Shown piece by piece: positions 1 through 10,221 of a stretch of DNA of 64,000 nt (its first letter is position 1; the number at the start of each line of letters is the position of its first letter). The translations under genes and the position numbers were made by a program. The DNA comes from Tupaia tana (lineage: Eukaryota > Chordata > Mammalia > Scandentia > Tupaiidae): the NCBI GenBank assembly GCA_026018925.1, contig JAKSZU010000018.1, forward strand, positions 26,908,452-26,972,451, given 5' to 3'. The notes under the pieces were generated by a model. The model saw only the letters and a list, made by a program, of their open reading frames with translations. It had not been told where the DNA came from and searched no databases.

Positions 1-179
1 ATTGAAAGGATAAGAGCACAATCTGCTTCTCCATTCATTAACTGATGGTAGTGGTGGTTGTTTTCTTCTATATATATTTTTGTTGACATACCTTTTTATC
101 TATTTTTGGTAAAAATCTGCATCACAGGGTTAACATATGTTTATAAGAAAGTGATAACCAGTTGGAAGGAGAGAGAGTG

Positions 180-290
180 CTAACACTTTTTTGAGTACTA
201 AATGACAGACACTAGGCTAATTTGTTTACGGTGATCATCTCATCTAATCTTTTAACACCAGTAGCTAGATGTTATCTCTACCTCTGATAT
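180..290 (-). repeat. MIR fragment (old tRNA-core SINE)
   Basis: The stretch follows the reverse-strand MIR pattern: a last-in-order 'acaga cactaggc' type segment, then a 'tcatctaatcttttaacacc' type segment, as in many mammalian MIRs. It is diverged and partial, judged by eye only. The remainder of 1-318 shows nothing recognisable. Confidence 0.5.
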
Positions 291-318
291 CTCTGATTTG
301 CTGAAGTATCAGTAGAAG

Positions 319-597
319 GTTTTTTTTTTTTTTTTTTTTTTTTTGAGAGGTTTTTGCTATAGGGCACGTACGCTCGCCAGACAGACAGAGACAGACATAG
401 AGACAGAAAGCGAGAAATCATCTCCCAGGGGGGATGGTCACGCCGCAATCCCTTCTCCTCCATTCTCCTCTCGGGATCTTGGGCACGCACGCACACGCGC
501 CCGGCATGAGTTTTAAGCCACCGTGTCCAGGACGCAAACCGCAGTTGACTACATGGGAGTCTAGCGACATAGCCGTTACGCTAACTGCTGGTCCCAA
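319..597 (-). repeat. tRNA-type SINE, long subfamily A
   Basis: Inverted copy: poly-T 320-344, then the complement of the CT-rich and hairpin body, ending in the complement of the tRNA-like head near 595. A 12-bp target duplication, tatcagtagaag, lies at 307-318 and 598-609, which fixes the ends. Reading frames of 60-114 codons here are by-products of the SINE. Closely related to the other A copies, so a fairly young insertion. Confidence 0.93.
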
Positions 598-631
598 TAT
601 CAGTAGAAGTTTTGAGAGGTTAGAAAGTGTG

Positions 632-800
632 AGGCTGGCAGATGGCATGGTGGTTAAAGGCACCAGATTCCCATATGTCAGGCTGCAGTTTGAGTCCTGG
701 ACCTGGCGGCTTGCTTTCTCCTATTCCTTTTCTCTCTCTCTTTCTCTCTCTCTCTGTCTCTCTTTGGTCAAATTTTAAAAATAATAGTAACAAAGGAAGT
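632..800 (+). repeat. tRNA-type SINE, short subfamily B
   Basis: Head 'ggctggcagatggcatggtg' with an A-box-like start, B-box-like 'gtttgagtcc', then directly a CT-rich run, 'tctttggtcaaatt' and an A-rich tail. Lacks the roughly 120-bp middle body of subfamily A. Confidence 0.88.
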
Positions 801-810
801 TACATAAATA

Positions 811-1474
811 AATAATTTTTTTAAAAAAATAGAAGTGTGCCCCAAGTCACACCAAAAATAATAAGCATTGCCATAGATATTTGGGGTTAAAGCATGGGCT
901 AGGGAGAAAAGATAGACCCATTTCTTAACTCAGAAGTGCTCATAAATTTCCAAAGGTTCAATTAGGAACCAGTGAAACAGCCTACGTTGTTCTTAGTAAG
1001 ATAACTTAATGAGTCAGAGAGAAAGGTTTACTTTTATATCTGGAGAAACGTTTCCATTTCTTCCAAGCTACCCTTGACTAGTGACACGCTAACACCAGAG
1101 GAACTGGCTGCTGTAGCTCTCCTTTCTGGAGTCTGTGGAGGCAATGCATGTCTTGGCTCTGCTACTTTGCACAGGCCAGCACACACCAGCATGCACCACC
1201 ACTACCCTACAATTAACCTATCTGAATAAGGCTTCCGATGACTGTCTAAGGACAGTGGCAGTACCCTTTGGGTGTCTCCATCAGGGGCTGAGCTAAGCAT
1301 ACGTTTACATATAAATGGCATCCTTTTCCCCTTCTCAGTCTGCTAATGGAATATTCTGTACTGCCTCTTGTCCCGTGTTACATACACATTGTGAATAGGA
1401 AATTGTGTGTGAAGAAGAGAAAAAAAAAAAATCAAGCAAAGCTACATTAAAAAAAAAAAATAGTTATTCCATCA
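811..1474. other. unique-looking noncoding stretch
   Basis: No repeat, exon or long frame is recognised. Short A runs occur at 1420-1431 and 1449-1460. Confidence 0.5.
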
Positions 1475-1660
1475 CTCAAGGCATATTTGAGTGCCTACCA
1501 AGGACTGAAGGCTGGATTAGGCATTGGAGAAATACTGCTGAAGATCGAGAACCTGAGACCTGAGGCCTGTTCCCAGGGAGTTTACCAGCTCTTGAGGGAA
1601 CCAGTCATTAAAGTGGTGTTTACACGATTAATCTCTTGAATTTTGAATTATGGTGAGTAC
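1475..1660 (-). repeat. L2-like LINE 3' end fragment
   Basis: Contains 'catatttgagtgcctacc' and 'ggattaggcattggagaaat', matching the reverse complement of the L2 3' end pattern (attgagcgcctactatgtgc). Diverged; could be another CR1/L2 relative. Confidence 0.5.
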
Positions 1661-1784
1661 AGGGAAAGCTAACCCCAGGTACCCAGGAAAGCATTTAATA
1701 GGGAAGGCTGACCTAGTCTGAAAGTAAACTATGTCCCCAAGGAAGCTGCAAGGCAGATATCTATGTAAGCTTACCAAACAATAG

Positions 1785-1950
1785 TACTTACCATGTTAGC
1801 TATTACTTAGTGCTCATTATGTGTCAACTATAGCTCTAAACATCTTACATGTATTATGTTCACAGCTTTATGACCCTTGTACTGTTATTATTTCCATTTT
1901 ACAGATAGGTATGTGGAACCAGGATTCAAACCCAAGCTGATTTGTGGGCT
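1785..1950 (-). repeat. MIR
   Basis: Shows the MIR reverse-strand landmarks in order: a 'cattatgtgtcaactatagc' segment, 'catcttacatgtattatg', then 'ttatttccattttacagat' and 'ggattcaaacccaagctga' (complement of the tRNA-like B-box side). Confidence 0.78.
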
Positions 1951-2151
1951 AAAACACTGAACAACTAAACAACTCTGATGGGGGATCCTCTTGCTTTCCA
2001 AAAATTTAGTATTACAAAGTATACTTCTTCTCTTTTTAATTTGTCCTGACCATTACTTTATTAAAGGATTTATTTTTTTCCCCTTTATCCAAATCTATAT
2101 CAAAATATCGAGAGTTGAGATTTCAGGGAGCTCTGGGAAATTCTGACATGG

Positions 2152-2496
2152 TACAGACTGAACATCCCAAATCCAAAAATTTGAAATCCAAAATATTCCA
2201 AAATCCAAAACTTTTTGAGCACCAATATGATACTGGAAGTGGAAAAATTCCATGCCTGACCTCATGTGACAGGCTTCAGTCAAAACACTGAAATTAAAAA
2301 TATTGCATAATATTACCTTCAGGCTATGTGCATAAGGTATATATATGAAACATAAATAAATTTCTTCTTTAGATTTAGGTCCTATACCCAAGATATCTCA
2401 CTATGGATGTGCAAATATTCCAAAATCTAAAAAGAAGAAAATCAAAAAATTACATGTCTGGTCCCAAGCATTTTGGATAAGGATACCCAATCTGTA
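2152..2496 (-). mobile_element. Tigger-like DNA transposon remnant (non-autonomous)
   Basis: Bounded by TA at 2152-2153 and 2495-2496. Terminal inverted repeats CAGACTGAACATCCC and the complement of GATACCCAATCTG open and close 341 bp. The inside is rich in 'aaatccaaaa' type motifs near the termini, as in a common human TcMar-type interspersed repeat. The 98-codon minus frame here comes from this element and is not a gene. Exact family name not assigned. Confidence 0.72.
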
Positions 2497-2796
2497 CTAC
2501 ACACACAAATGTTACTTTATTAACAACCAAAGGTAAAATTTTATTAAAAATAAAAAACTATTCATTATAAGTACCAGGAACTATAGGATATTTTTTCCCC
2601 AGAACTTTGAACATCCTTTAGCATCTCTGTTGCATAGGTAGGAGATTAGGTAAGAGACGGTAAGCAGTTTACCCACAGGAAGAAAGCCCGGAGCGGCTTG
2701 CAGTGGAAGCCAGATTTCCCTAGGTTGCTACAAACACTGAACTGTCTCTTTGATTTTACTTTCAGTGTATGCCTGGTCTCAAATTAAGGCTGTGCA

Positions 2797-3042
2797 GGCT
2801 GGCCAGTGGCAGAGTGGTTAATGTGGTTAGATTCCTAGCCAGCTCGAGTCCTAGACCCAGCAGTTTGAAAACAAGCCAGGCATATGTGCATATGTATCCA
2901 AAATCTCAAAAGAAAGATGAAGGAGAAGGGATTGCAGTGTGGCCATCTCCTCTGGGGGATGATTTCTCACTTTTCCTACCTCTCTCTCTCTCACCACCAA
3001 GTTTTGCTCTATAGCAAAAACTAAAAATGAATAAGTAAATAA
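2797..3042 (+). repeat. tRNA-type SINE, diverged
   Basis: Head 'ggctggccagtggcagagtg' with B box 'gctcgagtcc', hairpin region reduced to 'catctcctctgggggatgat', CT-rich run, 'gctctatagcaaaaact' and an A-rich end. More diverged than subfamily A. Confidence 0.88.
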
Positions 3043-3268
3043 GTGAGGTTGTGCATATATTGGGATTCAGTTTTTCAGTTTGATTTCCATTTCATTGGTA
3101 TCCCCCCTATAACGCCTAATGTAGTTTCATGCTCAAATTATAAAATAAGTAAATTCTAATTAAATGAATAAAATAATTCAAGTAATTCTCCTTGTTTATG
3201 TTCCTTGAGTATCCATTTCTCAACTTTTAATTTTTTTTACCATGATCGATCATTTAGTAACCAGTGTT

Positions 3269-3545
3269 CCTTGTTTTTTTTTTTTTTTTTTTTTGGAGAG
3301 GTTTTTTCTATAAGGCATGTGCACTCGCCAGAAAGACAGAGAGAGACAGAGAGATAGAAAGTGAGAAATCACCCCCCAAGGGAGATGGCCATGCCACAAT
3401 CCCTTCTCCTCCATTCTCTTCTCAGGATCTTGGGCACACTCGCACACACGCCCAGCATGAGTTTAAGCCACCAGGTCTGGGACTTGAACCACGATTGGCT
3501 ACATGGGAGTTCAGCGACATAGCCATTACGCTAAGTGCTGGTCCC
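3269..3545 (-). repeat. tRNA-type SINE, long subfamily A
   Basis: Poly-T 3274-3294, then the inverted A body and head. Target duplication agtaaccagtgtt at 3256-3268 and 3546-3558. Confidence 0.93.
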
Positions 3546-3629
3546 AGTAACCAGTGTTTTAATGATTAAAGTTTTTCCTCTTAATTTGATACTGGGAATG
3601 AGCTGGCCTGAGTGTTTGAAAGATGTATT

Positions 3630-3701
3630 TATTGTGTCAGATAAGTCATGATGTATTTTTCTATGTAAAAGTGTGTCATGACTTTATACGACAACTCAAT
3701 A
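3630..3701. mobile_element. mariner-type MITE, palindromic, copy 1
   Basis: A 68-bp near-palindrome flanked by TA (3630-3631, 3700-3701). Left arm has aagtcatgatgtattttt at 3643-3660. The right arm carries its complement around gtcatgacttt at 3675-3685. Same core as the copies at 16236 and 55455. It carries no coding capacity. Confidence 0.7.
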
Positions 3702-4614
3702 GTTGGCCTGTTTGAATGTTTTCTCTTGTAAACTTATATAATTACTCTTTTATCCAGTTTGGTTGTCTGAGAATGGAAGGTGTGTAAGAATTCCAGAGAC
3801 CCAGTATGAAGGTCACTGTGCTCTTTTAGTTTTTTTTTTTTTTTTTTTTTTTTTCATTGACATGTTTCGAGACATCTTTTTATTTTCCTTCTATGCCTGC
3901 ATTTCTCTCTTCCCACACCTTACTCACATTTCCCTACCCATTTCTTTCTGAGATTACCTTTGGCTCTCCAGGAATTGTAGCAGTAACATGAATGCATAGC
4001 AGTTCCTATTTCAAATACTCAGAGCTATTGTCCATACAAATACCCTCACACCTGTCAGACCACACATCCTGATGCAGAAAGCAGGTCTCTACCAGCTCAC
4101 ACTGACATCCCTGTAAAAGCAGTTGGCTCTCATAGCCAGTCTCCCGGGAGGTTTAAAAAAATGCAGATACTACTGCTGGTATGTTGGTATTCTGTCTTCA
4201 GCTCCTCACACATCCAGCCTGCTCTTCTACAAAGTGTAATTTCAACTCCACAGGTTTCTTTTAAGTGTTCTCTTTTGCTTGGTCTCACATCAGCTCACCA
4301 TCTAATCTAGCCCAGAGATTTTTCATTAGGTTTCATTACAGGACGTTATAGCTTGCGTTGCATGGCTGTGCTCTCCGCAGAGACTTTTCACTGACACTAT
4401 TTCAAGAAATGAAGTGATTCAAAGTGCAGCTGTAACAGAATCCGTTACGATGTCAGATTTTTAAGCCAAAAGAAACTTAAGAAGTGATGTTTGGAAATCC
4501 AAGCATACTAAAAGGTCAAAAGTCACTTTCTTAAAATAATAAAGACACTAATAATAATGGTAATAGTAAACAAAAGCAAACACTACATGTTTTGATAAAG
4601 AATATTTGTACATT
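3702..4614. other. noncoding stretch with a long T run
   Basis: Poly-T at 3830-3854 is followed by pyrimidine-rich sequence. It has no SINE body behind it and could be the tail of an unrecognised retrocopy. The rest holds no recognised repeat or exon. Confidence 0.45.
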
Positions 4615-4700
4615 CTTTCCTGTAACAAATATGTGTTACATACCGGCTATGTACCACACCTTGTGTGAGACACTGAGGTCAAAGGGAATTAAAATAAATT
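4615..4700 (-). repeat. L2-like fragment
   Basis: Contains 'ggctatgtaccacacctt' and 'gagacactgaggtcaaaggg', resembling the reverse complement of the L2 3' end. Short and diverged. Confidence 0.4.
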
Positions 4701-4948
4701 GATTTTGTACTTCTTTGGTCACTGACTACAGTATGGTGAGGGAATATTTCATGGTATTTGGTTGAAACATGCATCAAAAGTTTATGTATTAATATTAAAG
4801 GTAAATATTATGTCTCTGGACTGGCATAGACATAACTAATAGAACTTGAGCAGCTCGGCTCACTCCAGTTCTCCACGGTATGTTCTTTTGGACAAGTCCA
4901 GAATATACTCATACCCAAAGATTACCAACTAACTTCAGAAGTAGTACT

Positions 4949-5160
4949 GACTGGGCTGGTGCAGTGGAACAGGGGTGAGGTTCTGCAAAGGTGATGCTGC
5001 AGCGACATGGAAGATCATGTGGCCCAGTTAACTGGTATACACTGGGCATACGTGCCCACCATCCTGGCTAGCTGAGGGTGGGGGTTGTGGCATAGGACCC
5101 TGTGAAGGGTTTTTGTATTTCTCTGTCTCCTGCATTTATGAAAAAAAAGGAACAAACCAT
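4949..5160 (+). repeat. old diverged tRNA-type SINE
   Basis: Starts 'tgactgggctggtgcagtgg'. Later has 'acactgggcatacgtgccca', the constant part behind the SINE head, then 'gtggcataggaccctgtgaa' and a short CT-rich end. Much more diverged than A or B. Confidence 0.65.
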
Positions 5161-5172
5161 TTAGAAAAAAAT

Positions 5173-5751
5173 TGGGATCCGCAGATGGCATAATGGTTAT
5201 GTTGTTGGACTCCCACGTAGTCAACTGCGGCTCAAGTCCCAGATCTGGTGACTTAAAAAACTCACGCTGGCGGGGGACCAGCAGTTAGCGTAATGGCTAT
5301 GTCGCTGGACTCCCACGTAGTCGACTGCGGTTCGAGTCCCGGACCCAGCGGCTTAAACTCACGCCGGGTGCGTGTGCGTGCGTACCCAAGATCCTGAGAG
5401 GAGAATGGAGGAGAAGGGATTGCGGCATGGCCATCCCCCCTGGGGGGTGATTTCCTGCTTTCTATCTCTCTGTCTCTCTCTGTCTGTCTGGCGAGCGCAC
5501 GCGCCCTATAGCAAAAACCTCTCCAAAAAAAGAAAAAAAAAAAAAAAAAAAAAAAAACTCACACTGGGCATGCAGGCATTAATGTCCATAATCCTGAGAG
5601 AAAAATGGAGAAGAAGGGATTGTACCATGGCCATCTCCCCTGAGGGGAGGAGGGGTGATTGGGGTGATTTCTCACTTTCTGTCTCTCTGTGTCTTTTTTT
5701 CTCTACAGTGAGTTCACACACCCTATAGCAAAACATCTCTCTTAAAACAAA

Positions 5752-5752
<1 letters not shown>
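5173..5752 (+). repeat. older SINE interrupted by a younger SINE
   Basis: Head 5173-5272 ('gggatccgcagatggcataa', B box 'ggctcaagtcc') and body 5557-5752 ('actcacactgggcatgcagg' to 'ctatagcaaaacatctct') are the two halves of one element. They are separated by the insertion at 5273-5556. Each half is incomplete alone and together they restore the family's layout. Confidence 0.88.
5273..5556 (+). repeat. tRNA-type SINE, long subfamily A (nested)
   Basis: A well-preserved copy. A box 'tagcgtaatggc' at 5287-5298, B box 'ggttcgagtcc' at 5330-5340, C6/G6 hairpin at 5433-5451, CT-rich run, 'ccctatagcaaaaacctctc', then an A tail. Target duplication aactcac(g/a)ctgg of the host SINE on both sides. 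Confidence 0.95.

Positions 5753-5753
<1 letters not shown>

Positions 5754-5790
<37 letters not shown>
5754..5790. repeat. (GT)n microsatellite
   Basis: About 18 GT units immediately after the A-rich end of the older SINE, so probably grown from its tail. Confidence 0.95.
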
Positions 5791-5792
<2 letters not shown>

Positions 5793-6335
5793 TTATGGAG
5801 AGAGAGAGAGAACATTTTTTTCTCAAGTAATGTAGGAAATAATATTATACCTCACACAAGAAGCAAAATTACCCAAATATTCAATTATCCCATTTTATTA
5901 TGGGTCTTCTTCCCCTTATTTCTTCTGCTTAGCTGTCTGTGCTTTGGACTGTCTCTCACTCGTGCTTTTTTTTGTCTCTTGATTTCTTTCTTCAAACTCG
6001 TTCCCCTCTACTATCCCTTCTTTCCCTTTTCTCTCACCTCATTCTTACTTTCTAGAGTCTACCACGGGAATCCCCTTTCTTATGGAAAATAACCACCTAC
6101 TTAGCATCCCTGGCCCATATAGTCTACCCTCTGGGCACAAAGAGCATCTTCCTTATACCTCAACATCCTCAGAAGGCAGAGCAAGGATCTCCGACTAGTG
6201 GATATTGTTCGTTTTTTTTCTTTGTTAGTTGTTCATTATATCACTTCCATTTTTGCCTTTATTTAATTAATCACCTTTTTATATTTAATCGATTATTTTG
6301 TTATACTTGAATTGTTTTTTAACTTTGTGTTCATG
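5791..6335. other. noncoding, no recognised repeat
   Basis: Pyrimidine-rich stretch with an unbroken 111-codon plus frame starting in the GT repeat. Composition and start make it unconvincing as a gene. Confidence 0.4.
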
Positions 6336-6449
6336 AGAAAGAGAGTGAGAGAGAGAAACTGAGAAAGCAAGCCACCAGGTTTAGGATTAAACTGTGGTCG
6401 GGCCATGCCATAGTCCAGCGCTTTAACCACCATGTTACCTGCTGGTCCC
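6336..6449 (-). repeat. tRNA-type SINE, short subfamily B
   Basis: Inverted GA-rich run, 'gcaagccaccaggtttagga', complement of the B box, ending 'ccatgttacctgctggtccc'. Confidence 0.85.
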
Positions 6450-6462
6450 AATTAATTAGTTC

Positions 6463-6550
6463 TTTTAAAAGTATGGTCTCACCATGTCACTATTCTGTTT
6501 CAGACTCCCAACTAGGACTATAGGCACAAGCCACTCTGCCCAGTCTTTAG
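6463..6550 (-). repeat. probable 7SL-RNA-derived SINE monomer (relic)
   Basis: On the minus strand it reads ctgggcagagtggcttgtgc, then ctatagtcctagttgggag, then acatggtgagacc and an A-rich end. These follow the order and spacing of the 7SL/Alu/B1 5' domain (GGTGGC.CRYGCCTGTAGTCCCAG...GGGAG...ACATGGTGAGACC) with a central deletion. Only copy noticed in 64 kb. No Alu dimer. Confidence 0.65.
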
Positions 6551-6610
6551 GTTGGCCCAAGAATTGAACCCAGGCTTCCCATGTGGTTTCAGCAGTGCAG
6601 CATGCATCTA
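6551..6610 (-). repeat. tRNA-like fragment abutting the 7SL relic
   Basis: On the minus strand 'cacatgggaagcctgggttc' then 'aattcttgggcc' gives a B-box-like GGTTCAATTC lying directly 5' of the 7SL-like unit. The A box is not clear. May be part of one composite element or a chance neighbour. Confidence 0.4.
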
Positions 6611-6614
6611 TTTC

Positions 6615-6775
6615 ATTTTTTTTTTAAGGTTCTTGCCATAGGGCGCATGCACTGGCTGGAGACAAACAGAGAGATACAGTAAGAGCAAAAATGAGAAATC
6701 ACTTCCCAGGGGAGATGACAATCAGGTTCATGTGGGAGTCCAGCACTATAACCACCATGCCACCACTGGCCTAGT
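6615..6775 (-). repeat. tRNA-type SINE with internal deletion
   Basis: Inverted copy. Poly-T, complement of the CT-rich and hairpin part to 'ggggagatgacaatc', then jumps straight to the head 'ggttcatgtgggagtccagc'. About 90 bp of the middle body is missing. Confidence 0.85.
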
Positions 6776-7023
6776 TCTAAAAGATGAAATTCTATCAATA
6801 AATCCACACTGTTCTATGAGTAACTATTTTTTAAGTCACATCATAATTCTAAAACTCATAGTAAATTGAAAACCGATGGTCCCCATTTAGTTAGCTTCAG
6901 CTATTATTTACCAGTGAGATTATCCTTTAGGGGATATAATAGTGGATCTAAATAATTTTTAGATTAGAATTATTTAGTGCTTACAGTCAAGAACATAGGT
7001 GGCTTTCTCAATAGGGCTTTCCT

Positions 7024-7090
7024 GATAAATAACAAGTTGATAAATAACAAGTTGATACGCCGCAATTTTCCTCCATTCTCCTCTCGGGAT
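7024..7090. repeat. 15-bp tandem duplication plus 34-bp SINE shard
   Basis: gataaataacaagtt occurs twice (7024-7038, 7039-7053). It is followed by acgccgcaat at 7057 and cctccattctcctctcggga to 7090, a piece of inverted SINE body lacking both ends and any tail or target duplication. Confidence 0.75.
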
Positions 7091-7239
7091 GTTAATAAAA
7101 TATCAATTCAGTAAGTGAGGCATTGATTGCAAAATTACATTTTTATAAATGTCCATGTTTGAAAATACCTGTTTTTCACCCATTTCAAAGATAATAGTCC
7201 AGATTTCCCATTTGCTCTAAAGTAATCCTCACAATTTCT

Positions 7240-7514
7240 GGGACTAGCAGTTAGCATAATGGCTATGTCACTGGACTCCCATGTAGTCGACTGCAGTTCG
7301 CGTCCTGGACCTGGTGGCTTAAAACTCACACCGGGCGCGTGTACGTGTGTGCCCAAGATTCTGAGAGGAGAACGCAGGAGAAGGGATTGCGGCATGGCCA
7401 TCCCCCCTGGGGGGTGATTTCTTGCTTTCTGTCTCTCTGTCTCTCTCTGTCTGGCAAGCACACGCACTCTATAGCAAAAACCTCTCCAAAATAAATAAAT
7501 AAATAAATAAATAA
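7240..7514 (+). repeat. tRNA-type SINE, long subfamily A
   Basis: Head 'gggactagcagttagcataa', hairpin, CT run, 'ctctatagcaaaaacctctc' and an (AAAT)n tail. A perfect 19-bp target duplication agtaatcctcacaatttct at 7221-7239 and 7515-7533. Confidence 0.95.
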
Positions 7515-7533
7515 AGTAATCCTCACAATTTCT

Positions 7534-8210
7534 TATAGTACAAAAAATGTAACACATTTAGCTTGCTAAGTGAACTTGTACTAACCTCTGTAATCTAATA
7601 CAAGAAAGATATTTTTTATTTCCCTAAAAAATATGTCTTTTTTGTTTCCTAAGACATACTTTTGGATTTAGCAAACTTTTGGTGTAGATAGAAACAAGAT
7701 GGTTTCATTGTACTGTAAAGCATTACCCAAGAAAATGTAAATAACTTTAAACCAAATGTGTGGGTTTTCTTTTTTTTTTTTCACAGCTGGAATACTAGTT
7801 TTTATTACAGCTCAACTGGCATTGCAAATTAAAATTCATCTCTGTTCGTTAAACTGCTACTAAAATGGCTTCTACCAACTGTTACAGTTGAATATTATGT
7901 TGTCATTTATACATTTAGTGGGAATGCTCAATAGTGAGAATATTTTTTAAACAACTACACAGAAAGTATTTTCCCCTTTTGGTTTTCAGTAGTTTTACTA
8001 ACTGATGTATGGTTTGAATCCCTGGTCCAACCTGGCTTACTTTTCCCCAGTAATAAGGCAGCTGCTGACTAAATAAAATAAATGGTCATTATTGGTACAT
8101 TTGAGCTGTACTTCCTGCACATCCTCAGACAGCTCTGCTTTGTTAATGCTCTGTTACTGTCACCTTGCAGAAGAGAAGGAAGAGGTGTCACTTACAAACA
8201 CTAGAGGCAG
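7534..8210. other. noncoding, nothing recognised
   Basis: AT-rich, with a T run at 7772-7781. No exon, repeat or RNA gene recognised. Confidence 0.5.
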
Positions 8211-8470
8211 GCTGGCCCCACAGCATAGCAGTTAAGAGCTATGTATAGAGAGCCAGATCCTGCATGGCAATGATCAAAACTGGATCCTGGCCTCAGGGAT
8301 CTCAGAAACACACGGGTACAGGTCCATGTATGCCCCAAATCCTGAGTGGAATGGAAGTAAAAAGATTACATTGGGAGAGAAGGCTTCTTTCTTTCTCTAT
8401 GTCTCTCACTCTCTCTTTCTCTCTCTTTAGCAAACACATGCACCCTCTGGCATTAACAAACAAAAAAAAT
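8211..8470 (+). repeat. tRNA-type SINE, old group C
   Basis: Begins 'ggctggccccacagcatagc' and continues 'agttaagagctatg'. Later 'tgccccaaatcctgagtgga', CT-rich run, 'caaacacatgcaccctctgg' and an A-rich end. Sister of the copy at 45810. Confidence 0.82.
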
Positions 8471-8778
8471 CAAAACTAAGGGGTTTTACAGTGACAATTC
8501 AACCAATCCTATACAATAAGTAACACATTACTGACAACACAAGTATGGGGTTTAACACTAATTTTTACTGAACACACACACAAAATACAGACTATTTTGA
8601 ATAACTCACATGTTAGCACTTGAATGCTGACTAGGCTAGGGTTATATGTGTCTAGAATCATCTTTATTTTATGTATCAAAGGAATAAAACAAATAAAAGC
8701 ACTTTTAGTGTCCTAACGTATCAGCATACAAAAGTTGCATATTATTCAGCCCTTAGAAAGTAGACGTATTTGTCATAC

Positions 8779-8903
8779 TGTTTAACGTTAGGGAATGAAG
8801 GAACACAAAAGCTAGGAGACAAACAGACAAAAGCTTACCACAGAAGAGCTGAAATAAAGCATTTTTGATGGCTCTTTAAGCAAGATATATGATGGGTCCA
8901 AGC
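8779..8903 (+). repeat. unnamed local repeat, copy 1
   Basis: Shares 'taggagacaaacaga', an aataaa(a/g)catttttg(a/g)tg segment and 'gggtccaag' type ends, in order and on the same strand, with 10222-10336. About three quarters identical by eye. Confidence 0.6.
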
Positions 8904-9141
8904 AGCATATTAGTACATCCAATGTCAGCAGGTGTAATCACATCCTTTGGGAAACCCTTACTGACAGTCCAGATAGATTTAATCACACCCTCGATATACT
9001 CTGCATTTCCTGAGTCATTCCATTGATAGTCTTACTAAAAGTAGTTTTCAAAATTTATGTTTGTCACAGAAGAATAGCATGGGATACTTTCTTTTTTTAA
9101 TGACCCAGAATATACAATTTAGTTTCTTTTCTTTTCTTTTT

Positions 9142-9361
9142 TTTAAGTTGTGTTTGCTTGCCAGAGAGAGATGGTGATGGGCCAAGGGGTGAGGTGGGGG
9201 GATGGCCATGCTGCAATCTCTTCTCTATTCTCCTCTTGGGATTTTGGGCACACATGTACATGCACCTGATGTGGTATTCAAGTCTCCTGGTCCAGGACTC
9301 AAACTGCACAGCCAGCCATGCAGGATCCAGCCCTCTGTAGTTCCATGCCACCTACTGGCTC
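9142..9361 (-). repeat. tRNA-type SINE, diverged
   Basis: Inverted copy: 'gtttgcttgccagagagaga', 'ggccatgctgcaatctcttc', 'cttgggattttgggcacaca', and head complement ending 'gccacctactggctcc'. Confidence 0.88.
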
Positions 9362-9941
9362 CTTACTTTCTCTTAATCAATAGATACCCATCACTACTCT
9401 AAAATATTAGAGTAGGATTTTTATGATTTGTCTGAGTCATAAGTGATTAAAATACACCTAAATCCTACCTAAGGCTCCCTGTTCTTATCCAATTTTAAAG
9501 CCGTGTTTTAAGACTTTATATTTCTTGCTTAAATGCCTCTTTTTTTCTGAGATAATATAATTACCTAGATAATTGTTCAAAAATAAAAATAACTTCATAT
9601 TATTTTTTATTATTATTGTCATACATTAACTTCAAATTCGAGAAAGCAATATCTTATTAGAAGCCCTATATTGAGAATAAAAATTTAGGTTGAAAGACAT
9701 AGAATCATGATTTTGCTTTAGAAAATAAAAATATCATTACAATTGACTATTATTTTTGCAGGGTCATCAAAGTTGCAATTTCTCTACTCTATAGAACAAA
9801 GAAATTCTGCCTCATTATGTAGATTGTTTTTCAAAGGATCAGATAGATTCTTCATAAGCACTTCACATAGAGGACAGTAGAATATATGCTTGATTTATAA
9901 CTCATTCATTGTCAAGTGTTTTAGATCAGGATACACACAAA

Positions 9942-9950
<9 letters not shown>
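9362..9950. other. noncoding, nothing recognised
   Basis: AT-rich, no repeat or exon recognised. Confidence 0.45.

Positions 9951-9977
<27 letters not shown>
9951..9977. repeat. A run then (GA)n microsatellite
   Basis: A run at 9938-9950 passing into about 13 GA units. Confidence 0.9.
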
Positions 9978-9980
<3 letters not shown>

Positions 9981-10221
9981 GAGGAACCTCTGTGACAGTT
10001 TTATAGTGGCCAATAAGACAAATGTTAACCTTTTCTTCTTTTAATATTCCACTAGAATAACATTTTCACCCAGCATTTATCCCCTCAGCTATCTTAATCA
10101 TTTTGTACATGTGAATTCTAAGAAAAATGTGCATCTCATGTCCTTATTAAAATGTCATCTCTCTGACAGCTTGCTTTTTACTTACCACTCAGATTGGAAT
10201 GATTTTATATATTCTATTTGT

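Noticed and set aside
434-778. Recurrent plus or minus frames of 60-150 codons with similar peptides (PQSLLLHSPLGILGTHAHAP-like)
   Set aside because: They lie inside SINE copies on one strand or the other. Similarity between them is nucleotide similarity of the SINE, and starts and stops vary from copy to copy.
5287-5340. A and B boxes suggesting tRNA genes, here and in about fifty other places
   Set aside because: They are heads of retroposed SINEs with A tails and target duplications. No complete cloverleaf with a normal acceptor stem was seen.
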